Source of the DNA: Romboutsia maritimum | Lineage (GTDB): Bacteria > Bacillota > Clostridia > Peptostreptococcales > Peptostreptococcaceae | DNA length: 37,325 bases | Direction: 5' to 3' | NCBI RefSeq assembly: GCF_002251085.2 | Contig: NZ_NOJZ02000025.1 | Location: 1-37,325 of the forward strand | In this document: in pieces, positions 8,727 through 16,286 of the stretch | How the letters are laid out: every line of letters begins with the position of its first letter | Numbering within the stretch: the stretch's first letter is position 1 | Translations under genes and position numbers: made by a program | The notes under the pieces: generated by a model | The model's input: the letters and a program-made list of their open reading frames with translations, nothing else | What the model was told of the DNA's origin: nothing | Database searches by the model: none

Positions 8727-9572
8727 ATGATAAATAAAGATGAATTAGCAACTTTAAAGTCACAAGGTATAATAGCTCAAAAACAAGAAGGGTATTTTTC
8801 AATAAGGATATTAAGCAGAGCTGGAAACTTTACAGCAGAGCAGCTAAATGAAATTTCTCTATTATCTAAAAAATATGGTAAAGGATATATAGGTTTGACA
8901 ACAAGATTAACAATAGAATTACCATGGATAAAATATGAAGACTTAGATGAGGTAAAAGTTAAAATAAAAGAATCTGGATTAATGCATGGTGGAACAGGAA
9001 AAAAAGTTAGACCGTTAGTTGCATGCAAAGGTACTGTATGTCAGCATGGAATTTATGATACTCAAGAATTATGTGGAAAACTACATGATAAATACTTTGC
9101 ATATGATTTACCAGCGAAAACTAAGATTACATTAGTGGGATGCCCAAATAACTGTGCAAAGGCAAATACAAATGATATAGGCATTGTCGGACAAGTATAT
9201 GTTAAATTTAATGAGGAGAAATGTAAAAACTGTGGATTATGTACGAAATCATGTAGACAAAATGCTGTTTCAATTATAGATAAAAAATTGGTTTGGAATA
9301 GTAATGAATGTGTAAATTGTGGAAAATGTGCTCAAGTCTGTCCTTTTGAAGCTATGAATGTAGAAAAAAAAGGATTAGCAATATACCTTGGAGGTAGAAT
9401 GGGAAGAGGGTATAGATTTGGAGATAGACTTACTAATTTATATTCAGAAGAAGACGTACCTAGTTTAATTCAAAATATATTAGATACATATAAAGAATTA
9501 TCAAACCCAGGAGAGCGTATTTGTAAAGTTATAGATAGAATAGGTATAAAAGATTTTGAAAAAGCATTATAA
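8727..9572 (+). CDS. Small siroheme/[4Fe-4S] sulfite/nitrite reductase-like protein with ferredoxin domain
   Basis: 281 residues. Order of parts: N-terminal nitrite/sulfite reductase ferredoxin-like half domain (about 1-80), siroheme-[4Fe-4S] domain with Cys100, Cys105 and Cys139, Cys143 (CKGTVC and CPNNC), then an inserted 2x[4Fe-4S] ferredoxin with Cys166/169/172/176 and Cys195/198/201/205, and a C-terminal return to the reductase fold. The layout matches small assimilatory-type or Dsr-like sulfite reductase proteins of anaerobes. The first pair is spaced C-X4-C, whereas classical sulfite/nitrite reductases have C-X5-C, so activity on sulfite is uncertain. No siroheme synthesis genes or electron-donor subunits are nearby and it appears monocistronic. 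It lies between glmS and ywmB, outside any evident pathway context. Confidence 0.8.
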   Translation: MINKDELATLKSQGIIAQKQEGYFSIRILSRAGNFTAEQLNEISLLSKKYGKGYIGLTTRLTIELPWIKYEDLDEVKVKIKESGLMHGGTGKKVRPLVACKGTVCQHGIYDTQELCGKLHDKYFAYDLPAKTKITLVGCPNNCAKANTNDIGIVGQVYVKFNEEKCKNCGLCTKSCRQNAVSIIDKKLVWNSNECVNCGKCAQVCPFEAMNVEKKGLAIYLGGRMGRGYRFGDRLTNLYSEEDVPSLIQNILDTYKELSNPGERICKVIDRIGIKDFEKAL

Positions 9573-9690
9573 AGTAAATTAGCTGAAAATATATAAATAT
9601 AATACATAATCATAATATATATAGAGTATATCCTCGTTATTATTGTCAATAATCTTAGTATAAAATTGATGATTTTAAGGGGGATTTTTT

Positions 9691-10428
9691 ATGAAAATTA
9701 TACAAAAACTTGTTAGTTTTGTAATTTTAATATTAGTAGGAGTAGTAATATCTTATGCTGAAGTTAAATTGGACAATGGTTATTATAAGTTAATAGAAAC
9801 TTTTAACAATACCCAATCAGAATTTAAATTTTATAATATAAAAGCAAATGCTACCATAGACTATAATGTATCAAAAGATAAAATGAAAAATATATGTTTA
9901 GATACAATTAATAATTTTGGTATTGAAGAGAGTGATATAAAATGGAATGAGAAGTGGGATAATAATGAAAAACAAGTATTTTGTCAGGTAAAAAATAACA
10001 ATAGAAGCATTTCTATAGCCGGAGTTAAAAAAAGTAAAGATGAAGCGTATATAATAGTTGACATATTAGATAATAAAGTATATAAAAATATAGTGGATAT
10101 TTATAATCTAATGGAGGATACATTAAATAGATATTCAAATCAAGTAGATATATATACTTGTATTGCAGGAGAATACACAAAAAGGTTACAAATAAATAAA
10201 TATGATGATATTTTGCAAAAAATATTATATAATATGAATGCTGACGAAATTGATAGAGTGCAAGAAAAGAACTTTCTATCAGTTACAGCATATAGTAAAT
10301 TATTGAATGAAAATTATTTGGAATATTTGGGATATAAAATTAATTTAAATATAGGTATGAGATATAGTGAAGATGATGAGAAAACTATCATATATATTGC
10401 TACACCTATTATGAAATTAGATTATTAA
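9691..10428 (+). CDS. ywmB: YwmB-like secreted protein (TATA-box-binding-like fold)
   Basis: 245 residues with an N-terminal hydrophobic segment (about 5-23) that reads as a signal peptide or membrane anchor, so the rest is probably outside the membrane. Sequence alone gives only a weak match. The assignment leans on position directly upstream of murA and spoIID, exactly where Bacillus subtilis has ywmB, and on matching size. Function in the family is not established; the fold resembles TATA-box-binding protein repeats but it is not a transcription factor. Ribosome site AAGGGGGA precedes the ATG. murA follows after 21 bp, indicating cotranscription. Confidence 0.7.
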   Translation: MKIIQKLVSFVILILVGVVISYAEVKLDNGYYKLIETFNNTQSEFKFYNIKANATIDYNVSKDKMKNICLDTINNFGIEESDIKWNEKWDNNEKQVFCQVKNNNRSISIAGVKKSKDEAYIIVDILDNKVYKNIVDIYNLMEDTLNRYSNQVDIYTCIAGEYTKRLQINKYDDILQKILYNMNADEIDRVQEKNFLSVTAYSKLLNENYLEYLGYKINLNIGMRYSEDDEKTIIYIATPIMKLDY

Positions 10429-10449
10429 TAATGAGGAGAGGCAAATAAA

Positions 10450-11703
10450 ATGGCAAAGATAATTGTTAGAAAGAGTAACCCACTTAAAGGTAGTGTTAAA
10501 ATAGATGGAGCAAAAAATGCAGTATTACCAATAATAGCAGCAACTTTATTAGGAAATGGAAAGTCGACTATATACGGAGTTCCTAATTTAAGAGATGTTC
10601 ATGTTATATCAGATTTATTAAGACATTTAGGTGCAAAAGTAGAGTATAATGACTGTACATTAACTGTAGATGCATCGAATATCACTACATGTGAAGCACC
10701 ATATGAGCTTGTAAGAAAAATGAGAGCATCTTTTTTAGTTATGGGACCATTGCTTGCTAGATTTAATCATACTAAAATATCTATGCCAGGAGGTTGTGCT
10801 ATAGGGACAAGACCTATAGATTTACATCTAAAAGGATTTAAATATTTAGGTGCAAAAGTAGAGATGGATCACGGATTTGTTGAAGCAACAACTAAGAAAT
10901 TAACAGGAGCTAAGCTTTACTTAGATTTTCCATCTGTAGGAGCTACTGAAAATATAATGATGGCTGCTGCGCTTGCAGAAGGAACTACAATAATAGAAAA
11001 TGCAGCAGAAGAACCTGAAATAGTTGATTTAGCTAATTTCTTAAGTGAAATGGGAGCAGATATAAAAGGTGCGGGAACGAACACTATAAAAATAAAAGGT
11101 GTTAAAGAATTAAAAGGTGCGGAACATACTGTAATACCTGATAGAATAGAAGCTGCAACTTATATGGTAGCAGCTGCAATGACAAAAGGTGATATAACAA
11201 TAGAAAATGTATTATTAGAACACTTAAAGCCAGTAGTAGCAAAATTAAAAGAAGCTGGTTGTGAAGTGATAGAAATGGATAATTCAGTTAGGGTAATAGG
11301 ACCGGAAGTTGTAAAACCTATAGATATAAAGACTTTACCACATCCAGGATTCCCAACGGATGTTCAAGCTCAATTTATGGCTATGCTTACAGTTGCTAAT
11401 GGTACAGGCGTAGTTATAGAAACTGTTTTTGAAAATAGATTTATGCATGTAGCTGAGTTTAATAGAATGGGAGCTAATATAAAAATAGAAGGAAGAAGTG
11501 CTATAGTTAATGGAGTAGACCAATTACATGGTGCAAGAGTAAATGCTACAGATTTAAGAGCAGGTGCAGCACTTATACTATGTGGACTTATAGCAGAAGG
11601 AGAAACTCAAATAGGAGAAATTTACCATATCCAAAGAGGATACGTAGATATAGATAAAAAGATAACTGCTTTAGGTGGGAATATACAAATAGTAGAAGAC
11701 TAA
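10450..11703 (+). CDS. murA: UDP-N-acetylglucosamine 1-carboxyvinyltransferase
   Basis: 417 residues, full length EPSP-synthase fold. [13 protein letters not shown] places the catalytic, fosfomycin-target cysteine at Cys116; K22-N23 in GAKNAV and the C-terminal DLRAGAALI are further active-site signatures. It adds enolpyruvate from PEP to UDP-GlcNAc, the first committed step of peptidoglycan synthesis. It directly follows ywmB and precedes spoIID, the same order as in Bacillus. Ribosome site GAGGAGAGG. No terminator separates it from spoIID, but a sporulation-type promoter appears in the gap. Confidence 0.96.
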   Translation: MAKIIVRKSNPLKGSVKIDGAKNAVLPIIAATLLGNGKSTIYGVPNLRDVHVISDLLRHLGAKVEYNDCTLTVDASNITTCEAPYELVRKMRASFLVMGPLLARFNHTKISMPGGCAIGTRPIDLHLKGFKYLGAKVEMDHGFVEATTKKLTGAKLYLDFPSVGATENIMMAAALAEGTTIIENAAEEPEIVDLANFLSEMGADIKGAGTNTIKIKGVKELKGAEHTVIPDRIEAATYMVAAAMTKGDITIENVLLEHLKPVVAKLKEAGCEVIEMDNSVRVIGPEVVKPIDIKTLPHPGFPTDVQAQFMAMLTVANGTGVVIETVFENRFMHVAEFNRMGANIKIEGRSAIVNGVDQLHGARVNATDLRAGAALILCGLIAEGETQIGEIYHIQRGYVDIDKKITALGGNIQIVED

Positions 11704-11721
11704 TCAGTAATATTAATAGTA

Positions 11722-11748
11722 ATAAAATAATAGGGTTGTTCATATACT
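11722..11748 (+). promoter_or_regulatory. Candidate sigma-E promoter of spoIID
   Basis: ATA at 11722-11724, a 16-base spacer, and CATATACT at 11741-11748, matching the sigma-E pattern ATA-N16..18-CATAYNHT. spoIID is a known sigma-E gene in Bacillus and Clostridioides. Confidence 0.6.
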
Positions 11749-11785
11749 TTAGAGTCTAGAATAAGGCTAAGGAGGAAAAAAGTAT

Positions 11786-12832
11786 ATGAAGAGCCCTTTA
11801 GTAGTTTTAACTGGTTTAGTGATATGTTGTATATCTATACCAATCTTAACGAGCGTAGTATCATATAGTAATATTAAGCAAGAAACACAAACTAAAAAAA
11901 ATACAAGTAGTCAAAGTAGTAAGTTAGAAAAAAATGAAATTATAAAGAAAGTGATTAATTATGAAACAGTAAATAAAGAAACCCCCATTATAAATGTTTA
12001 TAATCATAAACTAGGTAAAGTACAAAGTATGAATATGGAAAAATATTTATATGGCGTTTTAGCTGGTGAGATGTCAGCAAAATTTGATATTGAAGCATTA
12101 AAAGCACAAGCAGTGGCAGCAAGAACATATGTATCATATAAGCAGGGACATAAAAATCCTAGTCAGCACAAAAATGCTGTAGTATGTACAGATTTTAAAC
12201 ACTGTCAAGAGTATAAAAGTTATGAAGAATTAGAAAAGGTAAATGGGTCTAAATGGATAAAAAATTCATATTCTAAAATAAAACAAGCAGTAGATGCTAC
12301 AAAAGGCCAAATCATAACTTATAATAATGAACCAATATTACCATTATACTTTTCAACATCTTCTGGAAAAACAGAAAATAGCGAAGAAGTATTTTCAATT
12401 AAATACCCATACCTAAAATCAGTAGATAGCCCATATGATAAAATTTCTCCTAAATATACATCTGCATTAAAAATAAGTAACAAACAATTTGTTGAATATT
12501 TAAATAAGTCTTACGGGGATATTAAATTAACTGAAAATAATTTAAAAAATCAGGTAAAAATAACTCAATTAAGCAAGGGTGGAGCAGTAGAAACAATGAA
12601 AGTAGGAAACAAAGAGATTAAAGGAACGGATGTTAGAAGGATATTTAATCTTAATTCTGCCAATTTTGAAATTGATTTTGAGAATAGTGGAATAGATTTT
12701 ATAGTAAAAGGTTACGGACATGGAGTAGGCATGAGTCAATGGGGTGCAGAAGGAATGGCGCAAGAAGGATATAAGTATTATGAAATATTATCTCATTATT
12801 ATTCACAAACAGAAATAAAAGATACATATTAA
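11786..12832 (+). CDS. spoIID: Stage II sporulation protein D (peptidoglycan lytic transglycosylase)
   Basis: 348 residues. N-terminal membrane anchor (about 5-28), then the SpoIID catalytic region with Glu95 in GVLAGEM as the expected general acid, followed by ALKAQAVAARTYV. The final motif GYGHGVGMSQWGAEGMA is diagnostic. A His/Cys group (QHK...VVC...KHC, around residues 127-142) matches the zinc site reported for the Clostridioides difficile protein. Role: made in the mother cell, it cuts septal peptidoglycan during engulfment together with SpoIIP and SpoIIM, neither of which is in this window. Ribosome site AAGGAGG before ATG 11786. It lies between murA and spoIIQ as in Bacillus. Confidence 0.95.
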   Translation: MKSPLVVLTGLVICCISIPILTSVVSYSNIKQETQTKKNTSSQSSKLEKNEIIKKVINYETVNKETPIINVYNHKLGKVQSMNMEKYLYGVLAGEMSAKFDIEALKAQAVAARTYVSYKQGHKNPSQHKNAVVCTDFKHCQEYKSYEELEKVNGSKWIKNSYSKIKQAVDATKGQIITYNNEPILPLYFSTSSGKTENSEEVFSIKYPYLKSVDSPYDKISPKYTSALKISNKQFVEYLNKSYGDIKLTENNLKNQVKITQLSKGGAVETMKVGNKEIKGTDVRRIFNLNSANFEIDFENSGIDFIVKGYGHGVGMSQWGAEGMAQEGYKYYEILSHYYSQTEIKDTY

Positions 12833-12865
12833 CATATAAATATAGAAATTAATTTTGTTAAAGTA

Positions 12866-12915
12866 AAAACAAAGCTATGATAAAAGTAGTTATATATTAT
12901 CATAGCTTTGTTTTG
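12866..12915 (+). terminator. Intrinsic terminator after spoIID
   Basis: An 18-bp perfect stem (AAAACAAAGCTATGATAA with its complement ending at 12914) around a 13-base loop, with TTTT at the 3' side. It separates the mother-cell gene spoIID from the forespore gene spoIIQ. Confidence 0.85.
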
Positions 12916-12942
12916 ATTAAGACAATTTTAAGCATAAAAATT

Positions 12943-12971
12943 GTATAAAATTAGAAAATACAGGTAACACT
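12943..12971 (+). promoter_or_regulatory. Candidate sigma-F promoter of spoIIQ
   Basis: GTATA at 12943-12947, a 15-base spacer, then GGTAACACT starting at 12963. This closely follows the sigma-F pattern GYWTA-N15-GGnRAnAHT. spoIIQ is sigma-F-dependent in known sporulators, and the site lies about 30 bp before the ATG. Confidence 0.7.
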
Positions 12972-13001
12972 CTAAATGTATAAATATACTGGAGGTGCTG
13001 T

Positions 13002-13664
13002 ATGAAGAAAAAAATACTAGAAAAAGACGGTTTTTATTTATCTTTGTTTGTGTGTGTTTGCTTAATTGCCGTAGGCGGGGTTTGGTTTACAAATAGTAAA
13101 GTAGATAAATTAGCTTCTAATAAAGAAATAGTAAACAATAAAGATAAAAGCAGTGAAGATGAAATACATTTAATAGAAAAAAATAAAGAAGGAGCTATAC
13201 CTACAGCTACAGATTCAGATCACAATTTAAGTAAAGCAAAAGCAAAAAATGAACAAGAAACTTCTAAATTAAGCTTTATTGGAAACAAAGTTATAAGAGG
13301 TTATTCAGAAAAAGAACCTAGTTATTCTAAAACTTTAGATGTATGGGAAATACATAAAGGAATAGATGTTAGTACTAATAAGGGACAAGACATAAAATCT
13401 TTATTAAAGGGTACAGTAGTAGATGTATTTAAGGATGATAAATATGGTATGTCTGTAAAATTAAAATGTGAAAATAATATTATTTTAGTATATTCAAATT
13501 TAAACAAAGACGTAAAGGTTGAAAAGAATCAAAAGATAGAAGAAGGACAATGTATTGGATTAGCTGGAAATACATCGACAAATGAAAGCGAAGAAGGACA
13601 ACATATACATTTAGAAGCATTTAAAGGAGAGAAAAGTATAGATCCAATGAGTTTAATAAAATAA
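13002..13664 (+). CDS. spoIIQ: SpoIIQ, forespore M23/LytM-domain protein
   Basis: 220 residues, near the C. difficile length and shorter than the Bacillus protein. Membrane segment about 12-30, a charged linker, then a LytM (M23) domain from about residue 95. HKGID (His118, Asp122) and HIH (His201, His203) supply all zinc ligands and catalytic residues of an active LytM endopeptidase, unlike B. subtilis SpoIIQ, which has lost the first His. Role: sits in the forespore membrane and binds SpoIIIAH across the intermembrane space to hold the engulfing membranes and the feeding-tube complex. Ribosome site GGAGGTG. A sigma-F-like promoter precedes it and a strong terminator follows. Confidence 0.9.
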   Translation: MKKKILEKDGFYLSLFVCVCLIAVGGVWFTNSKVDKLASNKEIVNNKDKSSEDEIHLIEKNKEGAIPTATDSDHNLSKAKAKNEQETSKLSFIGNKVIRGYSEKEPSYSKTLDVWEIHKGIDVSTNKGQDIKSLLKGTVVDVFKDDKYGMSVKLKCENNIILVYSNLNKDVKVEKNQKIEEGQCIGLAGNTSTNESEEGQHIHLEAFKGEKSIDPMSLIK

Positions 13665-13668
13665 AAAG

Positions 13669-13714
13669 ATATAACAGACTTAATCAAATATGATTAAGTC
13701 TGTTATATTTTTTT
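13669..13714 (+). terminator. Intrinsic terminator after spoIIQ
   Basis: An 18-bp perfect stem (13669-13686 with 13691-13708), 4-base loop, followed by a run of seven T. The T-run overlaps the proposed -35 of spoIIID. Confidence 0.93.
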
Positions 13715-13731
13715 GTGATTTTACATATATA
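13705..13731 (+). promoter_or_regulatory. Candidate sigma-E promoter of spoIIID
   Basis: ATA at 13705-13707, 16 bases, CATATATA at 13724-13731; one mismatch to CATAYNHT. spoIIID is a known sigma-E gene. The region is AT-rich, so chance matches are possible. Confidence 0.45.
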
Positions 13732-13763
13732 TCATTAAGGCTAGGATGTTAGGAGGGGGAGTT

Positions 13764-14030
13764 TTGAGATCGCATATAGAGGAGAGAGCTATAGTTGTAG
13801 CAAAATATATACTAGAAAAAAATACTACAGTCAGACAGACAGCCAAAACATTTGGAGTGAGTAAGAGTACGATTCACAAAGATGTAACAGAACGATTAGA
13901 AGAAATAAACCCATCTCTTGCTAAAGAAGTAAAGATGGTTTTAGAAAAAAATAAATCAGAGAGACACATAAGAGGAGGCATGGCTACAAAACTTAAATAT
14001 GAAAGAGAGAGTAAAAAAAATGTAGGTTAG
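13764..14030 (+). CDS. spoIIID: Stage III sporulation transcription factor SpoIIID
   Basis: 88 residues from a TTG start at 13764. The ribosome site AGGAGGGGG (13751-13759) fits this TTG and would fall inside the coding region if the in-frame ATG at 13746 were used. The resulting N-terminus (MRSHIEERAIVVAKYI) aligns with Bacillus SpoIIID. The helix-turn-helix is TVRQTAKTFGVSKSTIHKDV (about 22-41), followed by a basic C-terminal region. It is a mother-cell DNA-binding regulator that activates and represses sigma-E and sigma-K genes. It sits between spoIIQ and mbl as in Bacillus. The terminator hairpin behind it includes its stop codon. Confidence 0.95.
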   Translation: MRSHIEERAIVVAKYILEKNTTVRQTAKTFGVSKSTIHKDVTERLEEINPSLAKEVKMVLEKNKSERHIRGGMATKLKYERESKKNVG

Positions 14031-14047
14031 AAAACCTACATTTTTTT
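14015..14047 (+). terminator. Intrinsic terminator overlapping the end of spoIIID
   Basis: Stem AAAAAATGTAGGTT with AACCTACATTTTTT, 4-base loop, 7 T. The spoIIID stop codon (14028-14030) lies in the hairpin. Confidence 0.92.
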
Positions 14048-14048
14048 C

Positions 14049-14077
14049 TTGACTAAAATAGTATTTTTGTATATGTT
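14049..14077 (+). promoter_or_regulatory. Candidate sigma-A promoter of mbl
   Basis: TTGACT (14049-14054), a 17-base spacer, TATGTT (14072-14077), right after the spoIIID terminator. It gives mbl vegetative expression independent of spoIIID. Confidence 0.65.
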
Positions 14078-14142
14078 GTATTATAGGTGTATAAAAATAA
14101 CGAAAGTTTAAATATAAAAATATTACAAGAGGAGTTGAAAAA

Positions 14143-15162
14143 ATGGCTAGAGCTGATATAGGTATTGACTTAGGCACGGCTAATGTACTTGTTTATGTAG
14201 ATGGAAAAGGAATAGTTTTAGAGGAACCTTCGGTAGTAGCAATGGATAAAAGAACAAAATCTGTGCTAGCAGTTGGAGAAGAGGCTAGAAGAATGATAGG
14301 TAGAACGCCAGGAAACATAGTGGCGATAAGACCATTAAGAAATGGTGTTATTTCAGATTATGATATAACTGAAAAAATGTTAAGCTATTTTGTAGATAAA
14401 GTTGTAGATAAGAAGGGCTTTAGTAGATTTTTCATGCCTAGAATAATGGTTTGTGTTCCAACAGGTGTGACAGAAGTTGAAAAGAGAGCTGTAGAAGAAG
14501 CAACTAGACAAGCTGGTGCTAGAGAAGTTTATATTATAGAAGAACCAATAGCAGCTGCTATTGGAGCTGGTATAGATATATCTCAACCAAATGGAAGTAT
14601 GGTAATAGACATTGGTGGAGGTACAGCAGATATAGCAGTAATTTCTTTAGGAGGAGCTGTAGTAAGTGAATCTATAAAAATTGGTGGAGACAAATTTGAC
14701 GAAGCTATAGTGAGATACATCAGAAAACAGCATAATCTTCTTATAGGAGAGAGAAGTGCAGAAAAGATAAAAGTAGAAATTGGAACAGCATTTAAAAGAG
14801 AGCAAGAAAAATATATGAAAATAAGTGGAAGAAATTTAGTAAAAGGTCTTCCAGAAAGTATAACTATAGGGTCAACTGAAATTTTAGAAGCTCTTGAAGA
14901 GTGCGCAGAACAGATAGTTGTAACAGTACATTCTGTTTTAGAAAAAACTCCGCCAGAGTTAGCTGCTGATATAAGTGAGGCAGGAATAATAATGACAGGT
15001 GGAGGATCATTGTTATATGGATTAGATAAAAGAATTGAAAAAAGAATAGGTATAAAAGTTATAGTTGCAAATGAACCTTTGTCTTGTGTAGCAAAAGGTA
15101 CTGGAAGTGCACTAGGATCTTTAGATTTATTAGAAACTGGTGGAACATTTAAGAAAAGATAA
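14143..15162 (+). CDS. mbl: MreB-like actin (Mbl), rod-shape protein
   Basis: 339 residues. IDLGTANVLVYV at 7-18 is the phosphate-1 motif, DIGGGTADIAV the phosphate-2 motif, and ITGGGSLL near residue 284 (MTGGGSLLYGLD) the adenosine motif of the MreB/actin family. It forms membrane-associated filaments that position elongasome wall synthesis. The call Mbl rather than MreB rests on its place after spoIIID, as in Bacillus; no mreCD genes follow. Ribosome site AGAGGAG before ATG 14143. A terminator lies 30 bp downstream. Confidence 0.9.
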   Translation: MARADIGIDLGTANVLVYVDGKGIVLEEPSVVAMDKRTKSVLAVGEEARRMIGRTPGNIVAIRPLRNGVISDYDITEKMLSYFVDKVVDKKGFSRFFMPRIMVCVPTGVTEVEKRAVEEATRQAGAREVYIIEEPIAAAIGAGIDISQPNGSMVIDIGGGTADIAVISLGGAVVSESIKIGGDKFDEAIVRYIRKQHNLLIGERSAEKIKVEIGTAFKREQEKYMKISGRNLVKGLPESITIGSTEILEALEECAEQIVVTVHSVLEKTPPELAADISEAGIIMTGGGSLLYGLDKRIEKRIGIKVIVANEPLSCVAKGTGSALGSLDLLETGGTFKKR

Positions 15163-15191
15163 ATAATACTATTATTATAAATAAGAAGTAT

Positions 15192-15231
15192 AGGAGGATA
15201 CATTAATTTATTTTAATATATCCTCTTTTTT
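15192..15231 (+). terminator. Intrinsic terminator after mbl
   Basis: AGGAGGATA pairs with TATCCTCTT, extended by ATTAA/TTAAT inside the loop, and ends in six T. Confidence 0.75.
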
Positions 15232-15307
15232 ACATAATGAAGGAAAAATAGTAAAAGGGAAAAGATATGAATTTTGGTTAATATGCTTAGTATTAAAGAA
15301 AATGATT

Positions 15308-15817
15308 TTAAGTAGAAAGTAGAAGAGATAGGGCGATAGTCTCAGCTAATTCTAAAATGAAACTAAGTCGTACATTATTAAATGAAAATCTATTATTTTC
15401 ATCAATTTTATCAACAATACCTACAATAGAATAACTTCCTATCTGAGGGAGCTTTTTTCCAACACCTTTTCCAGGCAGAATGGGTCCTTTTCTGATTTGT
15501 ATGTTACCTATGCTATTTTTTGAACCTAAACACGCATCAATAGCCAAGAACGTCCCTTTAGGATGAGTTTTTTTGATTTTTTCAATTGATTCATATATAT
15601 TTAAAGCGTGAATAGGATTATCTAATGTACCGTAAACAGGGTATTTAAAATCGCTATTTTTTAACATAGTCCCAACTAAAGGACCAAGGGCATCACCTAT
15701 AGCCCGATCTGTTCCTATACAAACAACAACTGTATTCTCATCAACAACATCTTTTAGTATAGAGCTAAGTACCTGTGCAACATTCTCTTTTTTATAGTTT
15801 ATCTTGGCTAAGTACAT
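15308..15817 (-). CDS. yyaC: YyaC-family sporulation protein (GPR-related fold)
   Basis: 169 residues on the minus strand, the only intact leftward gene here. VVCIGTDRAIGDALGPLVG (about 32-50) and LAIDACLGSKNSIG (about 90-103) are signatures of the DUF1256/YyaC family, which shares the fold of the spore protease GPR and of hydrogenase-maturation proteases. The exact role is unknown; in Bacillus yyaC is expressed in the forespore. The minus-strand ribosome site is GGGGGTG, 5-6 bases before the ATG. Upstream on the minus strand, GTATT, 16 bases, CATATAT loosely resembles a forespore sigma-G site, but the spacing is short. It is divergent from the metK leader, and its close neighbour mbl is convergent. 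Confidence 0.85.
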   Translation of the reverse strand: MYLAKINYKKENVAQVLSSILKDVVDENTVVVCIGTDRAIGDALGPLVGTMLKNSDFKYPVYGTLDNPIHALNIYESIEKIKKTHPKGTFLAIDACLGSKNSIGNIQIRKGPILPGKGVGKKLPQIGSYSIVGIVDKIDENNRFSFNNVRLSFILELAETIALSLLLST

Positions 15818-15947
15818 AGGAACACCCCCTTCAAAAGAAATATATGAACTCGTAATCTAAAAAATACCTAACTTTAAATTACATAAAATCACCATACTTA
15901 TAATATGAGAGAAGATATAAAAATGTGATATATAGTTTATAAAGACA

Positions 15948-15981
15948 AGTTAGATTTAATTATTTATAATCAAATCTAACT
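15948..15981. repeat. 10-bp inverted repeat between yyaC and the metK promoter
   Basis: AGTTAGATTT at 15948-15957 and its exact complement at 15972-15981, 14-base loop, no T-run on either side. It ends 12 bp before the metK -35 box and could be an operator or the end of a short transcript. Confidence 0.5.
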
Positions 15982-15993
15982 GAATAAAAGGTG

Positions 15994-16022
15994 TTGACAC
16001 ATATAAGGAAAAATATTAAAAT
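15994..16022 (+). promoter_or_regulatory. Sigma-A promoter of the metK leader
   Basis: TTGACA (15994-15999), exactly 17 bases, TAAAAT (16017-16022). Transcription would begin about 16029, giving a leader that contains the whole SAM riboswitch. Confidence 0.88.
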
Positions 16023-16053
16023 GTATATCATATAGAAAAAAATTAAAATCTTG

Positions 16054-16223
16054 ATTACCTTATCAAGAGAGGCTGAGGGATAGGCCCTTTGAAGCCCAGC
16101 AACCACCCATTTTTGGGAAAAGGTGCTAATTCCTACAAGACTATAGTCTTGAGAGATGAGGTTAGTTAATTAATATAAAATATTATGCTAATTAACCTCT
16201 TCTTGAATAAGAAGAGGTTTTTT
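16054..16223 (+). ncRNA. SAM-I (S-box) riboswitch with transcription terminator
   Basis: The conserved sequence AGAGAGGCTGAGGGA (from about 16066), then GGCCC..TTGAAGCCCAGCAACC, and the 3' closing GATGAGG at 16155-16161 are the S-box consensus. P1 pairs 16058-16064 (CCTTATC) with 16155-16161. The segment GAGGTTAGTTAATTA can instead pair with TAATTAACCTC to make an antiterminator, freeing or blocking the terminator AACCTCTTC...GAAGAGGTT plus T-run at 16194-16223. Expected behaviour: SAM binding favours the terminator and shuts off metK. Confidence 0.95.
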
Positions 16224-16286
16224 GTATTGTAGGAAACATAGTGAAAATAAATTTTAAAATAAAATATAAAAAGGGAGGATACAAAT

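Noticed and set aside
13746..13763. ATG start for spoIIID
   Set aside because: It places the ribosome site inside the coding region and adds Gly-rich residues absent from the family; TTG at 13764 fits better.
14583..15203. 206-codon open frame on the minus strand opposite mbl
   Set aside because: It lies wholly antisense to the clear mbl gene, has low-complexity Pro/Ser/Ile content and no ribosome site; a shadow frame.
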